This document shows, piece after piece, positions 13,601 to 26,100 of a DNA stretch of 64,000 nucleotides. The position numbers and the translations under genes are program-made. Within the stretch, counting starts at the first letter, position 1; each line of letters opens with the position of its first letter. A model generated the notes under the pieces. That model was not told the DNA's origin and did no database searches. It saw only the letters and a list, made by a program, of their open reading frames with translations. This DNA is from Certhia americana. Its lineage: Eukaryota; Chordata; Aves; Passeriformes; Certhiidae. The stretch spans positions 51,977,471 through 52,041,470 of the forward strand of contig CM031857.1 of assembly GCA_018697195.1 (NCBI GenBank), given 5' to 3'.

Positions 13601-15797
13601 TTGAAGACCTATTGACAGAGTACAATATATGCTTGGCAGATGTCCCTTGCCTAAGGCATGAAATGGCCTGACTATTATCTTGTCTACAGTTCAAAAGTAA
13701 TTGTACACATTGCACATAGAGCACATTGCCCACAGAGCAAACACCTAGTGATGAGGGATAACACTATTGATACAATTCACACCTTAAAACTAAAAGTGCT
13801 GGAAAAAGGATTGTGAATTCTAAAAGGTAATATGAATTCATTAACTGCAAAGAACACACACAGTTGCATTTAAGGAGTAGAACTGTGACAGTAATTGCCG
13901 AATTGAATATTTTTAAAAAGCCCTTTTGTTCCTGTTGGCATCAAAGCTATTGTTGAACTGTGCTGTACTGTCAGCAATGTGAATATTAGGGGTTTAGATC
14001 CGTGCATGCAAAAGATCAAAAGCAGTGATGAAGGATTCTGTAATTATTAGTAATTGCTTCCCAAGTGGCCATTTTTTTATAAAGATTCTTCATAACAAAG
14101 TGTTCACTAAAGACTATGGGTTGAAGTTATATTTTTATAGCAAGCACATGAAACCATAGAAATTACTTCACACATCATTATCATCATAGCTGGAAACTAC
14201 CACTAATACAAAATGCAAATGCTACATAAAAATCTGAGTATCATTATCAAAATTATTGTAATCTTAAAGCAGATCGTAATGTTACATTTTCAATTAGAAA
14301 AATTCTTGTAAAAGTCAGCTAAACTAGTTTTAGATTGAGTAAAGTCTTAATTTCTCTATTTCAGTGTTCAAAATTGCTTCAATCAAGTAATATATTAATG
14401 GTGCATCACCTGTGAACTGCCATTGACTCATATATGGTACTTTCTAGGCTCAAGTATCCATCCACTTAAATGGATGTGAATCCTTACACAGACATGTAAC
14501 TACATGCACAGGTATGAAAGAGAATTATAACAAACCCAAAAAAGGGTTTAAAAGCTCTGTCGTGCCTTCTTCTCACATACACATACCCATCCTCTTGCCA
14601 AATGCGTATCTTTAGAACCTTACTTATATTTGACCCCGAGGTTTGCCTTGGAGGTGCACTTGCTTATTCCAGGACTGAATTTGTCTTGAATAAAAAAAAA
14701 TCAGAACCAAGGCACTATGAAAAATAATGCATACGTGACAGCAATAGTCCACTAAGTCTCACTGAAAAACAATGAAAATATTTAAGAACTTGAGTGTTCT
14801 GCTGTCCAGCTGTGGCATTAGGCAGCTTTCTCCAATCTTCTGCTGAGCATGGAGACTGTCTTTGAGTACCCAGCCTACACAGCACCTACATCTCAGGAGG
14901 GAACACCTCCACCATGAGCTGGTGACTCCTGTGTATCTTCTAGAAGGACGTTTGGAGTGCCTAACTGCAGCTGCACAGCCCCTCCCTTCCTGCACGTCAA
15001 AGCCCAAATGCAAACGGTCAACAGACCATAGAGTAAGAAAGATGCTGTCAGGGGAGGGAAAAAGTTTGTGGGGCAGACACCACAGCTTTGCAGAACTGGT
15101 CCATACCTCTTCTCTACATCTGATTCTAAAAACAAGATGTAATTTTCAGTGCCTGAAATATCCTGTTAAAATCACTGCTAGGATTAATTACACTCTTATG
15201 ATCCTCAGGGTAAAAACCTTACTGTGTCTGTCTGCAAAGTCCTGTTTGGATGCCAAGTAAATTAATAAAGAATAATAACAGTGGTGCCTGCACAAAAAGC
15301 CATCTCATTCTACTGAAACCAATGGCACAACTTAGTGCCTTCCACTATGTGCAAAAAGCAATATTCAGTGGTTTGTTTATGATGTCTCAAGAAAAACACA
15401 TACAAAAACCCTTCAAGATATCCTTCAATGTGGCCAGGTTTTTTTGTTTTAGTTAGTTTGCTTTGTTGAATATGTTAAAGCACTCTACTAAAGTTGTCAC
15501 ATGACACTATTTCTTATATTATAATCTGCTATACCTCACAGAATAGCCTCCCTTACCATGCCAAATAAATTAACTCTCTTGCACTTTTCTTTTTGTCATG
15601 GTTCAGTCTCCCATCTCACCCATAAGACACATTATTACCATAATACATATATTTGCTCTAGAATAAATACTAATTTATCATAAAGGCAAAGTGTGAGTTC
15701 TGCCCTGACATACACCAGGCTGGAATAGGAAACTTTAGTCACTCCAGTAGCTTCATTATTCTCTAACTCCCTCAATATCATCTCTCAGTATAAAGCC

Positions 15798-15813
15798 TTT
15801 TTTTTTTTTTTTT
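15798..15813. repeat. poly-T tract (T16)
   Basis: This is a run of about 16 T in AT-rich intron sequence. No target-site duplication or element body was identified next to it. Confidence 0.9.
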
Positions 15814-18800
15814 ATTTCTTCACTTTCAGCACTGCAAATGCTGAAATGTTGTATCAAATGGGGATACAAATCATGTCACTGTTTTATTTATGTTTCATCT
15901 AATTATCTATGGCACAACTTGCATTCATCCTCCTAAGTGCTTGTTTTCTGCACTTCTCCACCGTATCTTAACCATTCTTCAGTAGGGATTTTGTCATCTG
16001 TTTAATTTACCATGACTTGTGTCACATTTTCCCCCACAAGCTCCATATTCTGTGCCGGGAGGAAAGGGCAGGGGGAAACCCCAAAGGGGAAGCACCTCAT
16101 GAGAAAGCCCACCAGAATGCATCTTAGATGACAAGAAGCTTGGAGGCCCATTCTCCTTTCAGCACAAGGGAGATTTACACCCATAGCTCCCATTGTCATT
16201 AATGTAGTTTTACACAGAATTTGCTTCATACACTGAGGAAAATAAACTTGAGAGAGGAGAAGTAAAGGGTATTTGAGGGAAAAAACTATTTAGTATGTAA
16301 AGCTTGTGGCTGCCAGTTAGTAATGAATGTGGCAGACATAATAATGGTAATAATAGGAAAAGACACCTACATATCTGAGTTAGGGTTATTGTAATATGGC
16401 ATACGAACAAAAAACTAAACCATCAAGGAAACCACTAAATACCATTTTGAGGATACAGAAAGAAAATACACTTAAGACTAAAGAGAAAATTAAAAGGAGA
16501 GCAAAAGCAGAACTAGGAACAAGCCAGCAAATGCAGCAGAGAAATATGGGGTGTTTTCACTACAGGAAACAGCAGCTCTCTGAGAATACCAGCTGGCCTG
16601 GGAAGTGGCAGAAATAGATAGGATGCCAGCAGCGAGAGGCAGAAAGCACAGGGATATTTCCATCCATCAGAAGACAAAAGCAAACACATTCAGAAGAGAC
16701 TGGAATAAATTACGTTTATAGCATGATAAGTGACTAAGACTGTTCAATATAGGAGTGTTTAAGTAATAAGATTATGGACCAGAAATAATCACAGAGGCTA
16801 AAGCTCACAAATCAGCAGTAAAGGAGGACTCTTAAGTGGTGGATCTTCATGGTTCAGATACTTCATTGGCTCAGACAGTACAAAACATAGCCAGAGGTGC
16901 TGGGATAGCACTGATGTTGCAGACAGACCTAGCATATGAAAGTGTGTGTCATGGTGTACCACCTTCCACTTCTTCCTGGTGCCAAACTCATTGGCACTGC
17001 TTCTTTATATAGGAATAGCAGTAGAGATAATCACTACAGATACAGCAATAAGATGCAATTGCAGCTGTGCTAGGAGTTATCATAAGCCAAATATAATCAA
17101 ATACACTTACACAAAAAATGCATTTAAAAATGGTTCTATTACTTGAGAAATAATTCTCAGTGAGGAATCACTACCAAAGCAGGGTGGCTTTCAGGCAAGT
17201 TTCTGACACTCATAAAGAGCACCATGAAGCAAGAGCACCAAATACCAGAGCATAGACAAATGATAAGGCCTTCATCATCTAGGACAAGTATTTAGGGTAT
17301 AAACAATAACCTCTGATTGATGAACTGTTCTCTCCTCTGAGTGCAGACAGAACAGGCATGCAGCTATCTTGTCATGCAGGTGGATGAATGCACCCTGAGA
17401 GTCTTGGTCAGGATCATAAAGGAAGTCTCTGGTCTAAGTCCTGGTCTCAGGCATCTCCTCAGCTGCCTTGTTCTACCTCTGAACTGTTAAAAGACTCTTT
17501 CACATGACTGGGGCTACATGAATTTTAAGTAGGGACTTGACCCATTGTATGCAAAACAGAACATAAATCAGAAATAATTTATTCTAGCATAAAATGGAGA
17601 ACCTGTTTAAAATACTGCTGAATCTTGGTTATGTAGAAGAAATATTACTGAGTCTAAAGCCTTTAGCTGAGAAAAAGTGAAGTAAATCCAGGTTTTGGGA
17701 GGTATGAATTATGAGAAAACACTGATCAGATGTTGCTTCTATAAATAATAACAGCTCATTAATTCTTACTTTGCTAATCCACACATTTAAAGAACTCAAC
17801 AACCCTTTACCCCCAAGGGTACTCATCTCACTTCTCAGCAGAGTTTTAATTTATGTTAGTAACAAGATCTCGTATTTCTAGGAATTCATTACTTTTAAAA
17901 AACCTATTACACTATATTATTGGCAGGCTAGAAGATATTATCATAAATAAGTGAAACTCAACTGCACTTGTTCAGGCACTAACAAACTACATTGGCAAGG
18001 CATCACACTTGAGTCCTTTTTTCAAAATTGAGTTCTTTCATTCATGGCATAATTTTATGCTTATGGAGTGAGACTCAAAGAAAGGTCTACTGAATCCAGA
18101 ATATGGGGCTTACATGCCATACGTGTGCTGAATGATTTGCTGTGCAGACACAAGTGTCACAATTAATTGCTGTCACTATCCAAGAGAGCAAATTCACAGT
18201 CTCCTATCATTTAAATGTACAGACATGGGGTCATCCAGTGAAGATCTTGAAACCGAAGTAAGAAAATCAGTAATGTGAACCTGATGTTAAACAAGGCACA
18301 ACCTGTAGTGCCAATATTAGCATTCATCAGGCAGAGCTCTCTTATTCAGGGATGATCTGAAGTGTGAAGCACAGAAGGATAATCAATCAGGGGAACAGAC
18401 CTTCCACATGGACAGAAGGTAACCACCTCCTGCTAGAGTTGTCCTATGGGACGTACTCAGTGCAGTGGAGCATAACAGATGATAAAGCATTATGCCATGG
18501 TGTCATTGAACTGATTCTTAAAAAGATTGCAAGGTGTTTTCATGCCCTATGAAGCCAGCTTGGAGGAGGAGAATCATATCAATGTGACATGGGTGTACTC
18601 ATAGATCATCCCCTGGTCATCCAAGAGACTGACTGCTACCAAATAAGGTTGTCCAGAGGCATCAGGATTCATCTCATCAAAATTTAGCCAGACAAAACTG
18701 AGGCATCTTATATGAGCAAATCATCTAGGCTTTCTCTACACTGACCAGAGGCACCTCCAAACTACATATTCTCTCTTACTATAGATGGGATATGACACAG

Positions 18801-19149
18801 GTGGGACCAAGCTCCTAGTGGAGAGGCCTCTCTCCCTTCACTGCATAGAGCACCCCCACCACAGTCTGACACCACTCACCAGAAAAACTGAGGGAAGCAA
18901 AAAAATTAAAAACAACAAACTTGTGCAAGATTGTGTCTAGGACTAACAGAGTGAGCAGACAACTGCAAACTTTGTCTTAAAAGAGGAGGTAAAACTACCC
19001 ATGCCCTTTTTTTAAAAAAAAAAAGAACAGAATTAAACAACAGAAGTTAAGCCTGAGCCAAAATTGCTGTTTATATAAATACATCAAAGCAGCTTAGAGC
19101 TTTTAGAGTTTAGAGGGGGGAAAACATTTAACCTAAGGTTCAACACTGG

Positions 19150-19260
19150 CCCAAGAGCAAATAAGTATGTACTAAGAATACATAAATTCATCCTGAAGAT
19201 TAGGAGAAGACTTCTAAGCACCAAAGGACCAAGGGTCTGGAACAGCCTTTCAGAGTAGTG
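19150..19260 (+). mobile_element. Possible ancient CR1-like LINE fragment
   Basis: In one plus-strand frame the segment reads approximately HKFILKIRRRLLS, then GPRVWNSL. This resembles the conserved C-terminal block of CR1-type ORF2 proteins (a KFxLxIRKxF...HWNxL pattern). The similarity is short and degraded, with no recognisable LINE sequence on either side. It is offered as a weak call and may be chance. Confidence 0.25.
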
Positions 19261-21980
19261 AGATACTATTTTTGGAATGTCATTGCCTGTAAAGAAGCTG
19301 CTCTGCAATGTTTATGGCATGCTTTAAGACTTCATCGTGAAGTGTTTAAAACTGCTTGTGTGACTCTTGTAGAAATACAGGATACATAAATATCAGGTAT
19401 CTGAAACAGAGTATTTCAGAAAGGCCCATTCCAATGTGAGAGACCACTCACGTGTCAAAAACAACTCCACATTTAATTCTAAGTGTTAGGGTAATTTATC
19501 ACAGAGGTTTAAAACTAGGCTCTTTTTGTTTGACTGCCAAGTGTCAATACCAGCTTTCCTGAATGTCAGGATCTGACTCTGCATTGTTATCACTGTCACC
19601 GAGATCATGAAATTCCCCTTGTGCCCCACTGGTTCCGTAGAAAAAGCAAGTGATTGTGGGCATCGGCTTCACAATGGGCAGCCATGCGGTAGAGGCTAAT
19701 TTCAGCAGCCCATAGCAAATTAGAAATGGGAGGAGAAGGCTCAAATACAGCACACTGAAATTCAGCTGTCATTTCAGTATTGTGGCTTTGATATTTTTAT
19801 TCTTCTGAAAACTACATACTTCCAGTGTCAGACATCAGACTGGACTTCAAGCAAGCAAATATACAGTAGAGTAAAAAAGAGATGTGTAAAGAAAGAACAC
19901 TGCGAGGCATTTTAAGGGAGAGATTTGAAATCCACTGGGTCTCTGGAAGGGGGTCTTATGTTTGCAGACACATGAAACAGTCATTTTAATTGGTGGTGCT
20001 TAATAACATACTGCATGGATTCCAAAGAAAGATTCCAGAGAAACAAAGTCCTGATTCCAGAGGAACAAAATCCCCCTGCCATTCTCCCTTTTGTAAACAA
20101 AAAACATTAGATATTGCAATCCACAGTGAACATGTTCTTTGTGGGTTTTACACCCACAAAGAGAAGATGGTTACATTTAGAAGATCATGTCTTAAGTTTA
20201 AAATACAAGACAATAAATGCAAGGCAGAATAAATAGTTAACCTACTAACATGGCATAATGGATCATTTTGGTGTGGTATGTTAGGAGGATGCTAACAGCA
20301 TCATAAAACACCCAAGTATTATAACAAAAACACTTCAGCTGACGAAGCTCTGAAAAATGCCTTTTTTATGAGAGTATACTTTGCAGAGAAAAAGCCCAAA
20401 TTTTCACAACCTGGCTGCAGGCATTAAGTAGCAATCAGCTCTCAGAGAAAAGCGCAGTGATGTATTACGGCATTTGGTCTTGCTGGGGAAGACAAACTGT
20501 ATCGTGATTACATGCAAAATTAATCCTGAAAAACTGCATTAGAAACATCCATGACTTGAAATTTCAGATCTATTTTCTTCCCTCCAGAAAGTACTGTTTA
20601 AACATTGGGTACAGGAATCCCACTGACAAGAACTCCTGAATACAAGATTCACACAATCCTGGAAAGAAACAATAAAATTGTTTCACCTGTGCTCATTAAA
20701 TATACAGTGCATAAACTCTGGCTTTGGAAATCTCATCAGCAGGAGGCTTCTTTCCTCCTTTCTTTTTTTTTTCCTGCCCCCTGAAGATTGCTGAAATCTC
20801 TGCATTAACCACCAAATAATGACAATGTTCTGCAGCCTCGAGCTGTGACTAAGGATTTTGTCACAGAGGCTACAGAGCAGGGAACTAAAAAGCTGCCATT
20901 GAAAAAATATATTGTAATAGAAGTTATTTCCTTTCTAAGCAATTAAGCACCTAACCTTGTTTATCACATGTACTTCTCACTTGCAGCGTGCACTTAGGAA
21001 AACCTGGCTATGAGAGACAACCCTGCTGTTTCTGTGATGACTGCATTAAAAAAAAAGCCTTCCCCAGGTTCAGCAAGGCTCTGTTAAAACTTCTTGCTCT
21101 GTAACTCCAACCGCTGCTTCTCAAGTGTTCGGCTGAAAACATTCACTTTCCACATTCATCATCACCTGCACTTATATATAATATTACACACTAGTCCCTT
21201 TTAGGACTCCACAGATGCTCCAGCTGAGGGTCAGGCCTGAAGGTTCCAAGTGCACAGACACTGTTTTGGTGATGCATACAGTTCCTGGCTTCCTCCTCCC
21301 CAGATCTGGGACTGTTCATTCCCACTCCCACTGCATCCTTTCAATTGTGCCAGCACAAACATTTATGTGGTCATGCTGGGAATCAAACATGGGAATTGAT
21401 CCAGCTAAAAATAACTCTCTTTTTTCCGAGTCAATTTTCAGGCACAGCAGTTCCTGATGTGGCAGGATGGTGGAAAGCTGGTGGGCAGCAGGATAAGGAT
21501 GTAAGGCTGGGAGAGCAGGATGCCCCCCTAGCATCTGGATATGCTGGCTCAAGCTGATCAGAACATAAGGTACAAGTTTTCAAGAATTTCCTGTCTGACT
21601 ATTGAGCTTGCTATTTATTGCACTGGTCTTTCAGGCAATAAATGGCTTGAAAAAGAAAAGAACATGAGAACTAGATGCCCATAATATTTGTCCAAAGTAT
21701 ACTAGGAAGCACAGGCATGGCCCAAGATGCTTACCTCTTGAAGAAGACAGAAAATACTAAAACATACATTACAATCTGAAGCATGTGGGTACAAAACCAG
21801 CAAGTGACATTGCTGATCAGTGCAAAGAAAGGGATAGAAATTATGTCCAAAAAAAATGTCTTCAACCACTTTGGAAAGACTGAGGAGAAACAGCAGAAAA
21901 CCCAAAGTTACAGGATGACCAACATGGTGTCGTTGGGGTATCCAAGCTTCAATTACTTTCCAACAGCTCCCTTCATCTGA

Positions 21981-23120
21981 TAGAATCACAGAATGGGTAA
22001 GGTTGGAAAAGACCATAGTGCATCATCTGGTCTAAGCTCTGTGCTCAATTAGGATCATCCTTGAGCAAATTGTACAGAATTGTATCCAGGCAGTTCTTGA
22101 GTATCTCCAGTTAGGGAGACTCCACAACATCTCTGCACAATCTGTTCCAGTGCTCAGACACCAGCAAACAAAAGGAATTCTTCATTATATTCAGATAGAA
22201 CTTCCTGTTCATTGGTTTCTGCCCATTGCCTCTCGTCCCACTGCCTGGCACCACTGAGAAGAGCCTGGTTCCATCCTCATTTTTCCTTTGGATTCTCATG
22301 CATAGTGATGAGGTCTCTCCTCAGCTGTCTCTTCTAGAGGAAGAACAGGCCCAGCTCCCTCAGCCTTTCCTCACAGGAGAGATGCTCCAGTCCCTTAATC
22401 ATCTCTGTAGATCTCCACTGGACCTGCTCCAGGAGCTCCCTGTCTCTCTCGTGCTGAGGAGCCCAGAACTGGACACAGCTCTCCAGATGTGGCCTCAGCA
22501 GGGCTGAGTAGAGCAGCAGGATCACCTCCCTCGGCCTGCTGACAATGCTCTTCCTAATGTACCCCAAGATCCAATTGACCTTGGCCATAAGGGCAAGTTG
22601 CTCATGGACAGCTTGCTGTCATTCTCCACAAAGCTACTTTCCAGTAGGTCAGCCCCCAGGGTGTCCTGGTACATGGGGTTATTCCTCCCCAAGTGCACAG
22701 CCCTGCATTTGCCTTTGCTGAACTCCAGACAGTTCATCTCTGTCCATCTCTCCAGTCTGTGGAGGTCCTTCTGAAGGGCCACTCCTCTCAGCTTTGTGCC
22801 AGCAAACCTTCTGGAAAGGCATCTACGCATTCAACCAAGTTACTGATGAGTAAGTGACACAATACTGGGCCCAGAACTGAACCTGGGGTGACACCACGAG
22901 TGACAGACCTCCAACTAGATCCTGTGCTCCAGATTATGAGCCTCAGGGATCTGTCATTTAGAATCCACCTCACTGTCCAGTCATCCAGGCCACACTTCCT
23001 GAGTTTGCCTATGAGGATGTTGTGAGAGACAATGCCGAAAACCCTGCTAAAATCGAGTAGACAATGTTCACTGCTCTCCCCTCATGCATCCAGGTAGTTG
23101 CACAAAGTCCATGAGTAGAG
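21981..23120 (-). mobile_element. CR1 LINE retrotransposon, 5'-truncated
   Basis: The plus strand begins with the reverse complement of a typical CR1 3' end (an AATCACAGAATGG...GGTTGGAAAAGACC pattern). It continues through about 1.1 kb of sequence whose minus-strand translation matches the CR1 ORF2 C-terminal half in the correct order. The element is therefore inserted on the minus strand and lacks its 5' part, as is usual for CR1. The 5' boundary is fuzzy: CR1-like sequence fades out at about 23.10-23.14 kb. CR1 lacks a poly(A) tail, which fits the absence of one here. Confidence 0.93.
22111..22973 (-). pseudogene. Broken CR1 ORF2 reverse transcriptase remnant
   Basis: Successive minus-strand frames give ordered pieces of a CR1 ORF2 protein. 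The RT segment (GSVLGPVL, degenerate around it) is at about 22.87 kb. RLERW...KGKC...HLGRNNPM is at about 22.70 kb. REVILLLYSALLRPHLE is at about 22.5 kb, and EHWNRL..DVVESP is near the 3' end. Several frame changes and stops separate the pieces. The catalytic FADD-type box expected just after the GSVLGPVL block is not readable: the sequence runs from NLVEC... directly into the following RLERW region with a stop between, which indicates an internal deletion or heavy decay. The copy cannot encode active enzyme. Confidence 0.9.
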
Positions 23121-26100
23121 GCCAGTGTGTATTTGTAGCTATGAATCTGGGATGAAATACCCTTATTACTGAGAGGACTACCAGTTTTTTGTTAGCAAAC
23201 CAGCATCGGTTTGCTAATAATAACACCAGAAAAATGTGACCAAGAAGAAAGGAGCTTTTAGAAAAGCCCTTCAAAAAAAGTTTTAATTTCTTACAAATTA
23301 TTTTTAAAAAGCAAGTTTTGAAAGCAATTTTTGCTGTCTTTCTCTCTGGGAGCTGCCTTTTTTTATTTCACAGTGGGTAGCTGAGTGGCATGATGAGGAT
23401 TAAGGCAGGGCAGATCCAAGTCACATTAGAAACCACTGAGAAATAAGGCTGTTCATCATTGGTTTTAGGTTAAGTTCAAGGAGTTTTTCCAATGTTTGGA
23501 TCAAAATAAACATATTTTATCCTACTGTTATATTAATTACAATGTTTGCTTCTTTAAATGACAAAATAAACACACTTTGGGAAATGGTGAGTGGCTCAAA
23601 GTCACAACACTAATTTAAAGGACATTGCTCACAGAAAGTTATAATAATGAAAAGGAAAGGCAAACTATTACCTTTGTGGATACACAGTACACATATTTTA
23701 GTGATAAAACTTTTAATTTAACATTTTATTTTCATTGACCTTAGCAACTGTAGATCCAAGTCCCATCCATGAAGAGTTAAGGTTAAAAAAAAATAGTCCA
23801 CACTGATCAAAATAATTTTGTAAAGGGAACTGGAGTTGTGCCTATGCACTCAGAAAACACGCAGGTGAATATCTGGATTTTGGATACAGGAAGAATGAAC
23901 CTGGAGAAATCCCACAGGAATTAGTGTTATTGTCCTAGTAATAAACAGGTGTACAAGAGTGTAATTTTAGCCAACAGGCGTACACAGACTCCAGTCTTTC
24001 CACCACTCTTTACAGCATCAAAAAGGATATATTAAATAAGTAGCATGATAAGGAATATCTTTATTCTGTAACAAACCCTGCCTTAGAGGGGGAGTTGAAA
24101 GCACTCCGAATTTTAAGCAGCAAGAACTTCAGTAGGAGGTTCTCTCTGGCAATGGTTGAAAAGGCTGAAGAAGACATTCAAACAAAAATGCATCAGATTC
24201 CAGAAATTTGACAAGACTGGGTTATGAAGCTGAACAGGGTTGTTTAAAGCAGCTGGCATCTCTCTAATTTATTTCACCTGTCCTTTTCATACTGCCAGGG
24301 AGAGTCTGCCCCACATCTGAGAACTAAGTCACATCACTGCATGCCTGATATCATGCCAACTCTCCTGAATAGCAAAAAAAAAGTCTGTTCCGTTTAATTG
24401 CCAGGTGTCAAGCAGCCTTATTACAGCATACAGAAAGCTCTCTGTGCAACAGATCAACCTGAAGAGGCTTATCTTTGTGGCGGCTGTCTATACAGTCATA
24501 ATTGAGTAAAAGCAGATGGAGGAGGCACTAAATAATTATGACTGCAAGATAAATAAAACGCTGGGTAAGTAACTTCAGAAGTATAATTTAAGCATCTGAC
24601 ATAAATAAAAAGTATCAGCATCTTCTGTGATATGTTTTCACACTGAGGTAGTTCAGAAAATTAAAATAATCAAGAAAACAATGAAGTATTAAACTAAAAA
24701 TATTAAATATGTGTGACATACATATAATAGGAAACAGGTACAAAGTCATTCTGACTCACTCTTCCCACTGGCAAATGCAAATTTTCCCTGTGTCCTTCGC
24801 TAATGCATGTGCCAATTAATCCTGCACTCACATTATCACAAAACCATGTTGTTTGGCACTTTTTCTTATTTCACAGAACATAAAAGATCTGCCTCTGTTC
24901 TTTACAGCCACAGCTGCATATACATCCAATCAGTGGGACATGCCAGAGGGTCACTAGTTGTGCTAGATCTTGCCTGGCAGGCCCAGCTACACAGGATTTC
25001 CTGGAGTTTCTGCAGTGAGGTGTATTGATGCCTTGGTCCTTCTCCAGCTATGAGATGTGGACCCCAAGTCACTGTGCTGTTCAGTGTATCAAGGTCCCAC
25101 TCCTACAGACAGTAAATTTTCCATCAACTTCCAAGAACTGATTTCCTACCAGGTGCCCCAGGCGCAGACACCAAGGCACAACAACTGATCGTGCTGCCAC
25201 ACTCTTCACACCATAAACTCGTGCATGGTGCAGGGGCTGCCAGCCTGCCTGTGGGCACCTGTGCTTTCCTGGCCACCCCCAAAATGATGAAAGGGAGAAA
25301 ATCTGTTCTTCTTTGCACTCATAGAGCAATACGCAGGCATATATCAGTAGGACTGTTCACTCTTGGCTGAGGTGCCCAGCTGAGCATCTCTTCTGGAATC
25401 AGAAGATAAAAAAGAAAGGAAAACTTCTCAGATTCCTGCAGCCTGAAGGTTAAAATGCAGGAAGACAGTGTGTATATGGGGAGTTTTACTGCAATGTTTT
25501 GCAGCTGTGTTCCCCTAACACAGCTATGTGTAAAGAGTAGTTAAGAGCAGGAGGGTTTGAAGTGCAGTGCCAACCTAAAATTCATGTTCAGTCCACCACT
25601 GGTCTTAAATGTTTCTTTCTTTGAACATATGATGTTGTGTAGCCTGCTGCAAAGTATTGTTTGTGCAGTGCCAAGTAATCTGCAGAGCTATTAATTGCTC
25701 CTCTGAAAGACCCAGTTAGAAAGTGGGACAAAATACCCGAACAAAGCTTTTGAAAGAATATATAATCCACATTGCCTTAACCCTCTAAATACCTATCTGC
25801 ATAACAGAATAAAAGTGCAGGTATTGTATATTTCACAGATACATAAGATGACCGCTTAATGGCCCTATGAGATCTTTGGTCCAAAATCTCCTTTCTGATC
25901 TGTGTGGCAGATCTATTCCTTGCTTGCATACTTGCCTTCTTTTCTGGCCAGAAGTTTACTATTGTTCTTTGTACATGGGGAAAATAAAATGTCCTTAAAA
26001 AAACTCACACATAACAAAGCAGCTCTATCCTACAAATATATCAGGGGAAAATGTTTTATTTTCTAAAATGGTCTCTCAGTGGGTGTGACCCAAGCCCACA

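Larger units (their letters stand above)
1..21980 (-). other. LHFPL6: LHFPL6 intron interior, distal part (non-coding)
   Basis: This stretch lies downstream of the LHFPL6 coding exon at 43488-43872 on the same strand. Because that exon ends in a strong splice donor and no further LHFPL6 exon is recognisable here, I infer that this is intron. The sequence is AT-rich, with stops in all frames and open frames only of chance length. I looked for the missing LHFPL6 residues (the third and fourth membrane segments and the short polar tail) in the minus-strand frames and did not see them, although a short exon could be missed by eye. The items that stand out are listed separately: poly-T tracts near 5.34 and 15.8 kb, a CRE/MARE-like site at 5426, a CTG repeat at 10.6 kb and a possible old LINE scrap at 19.1 kb. 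Confidence 0.6.
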
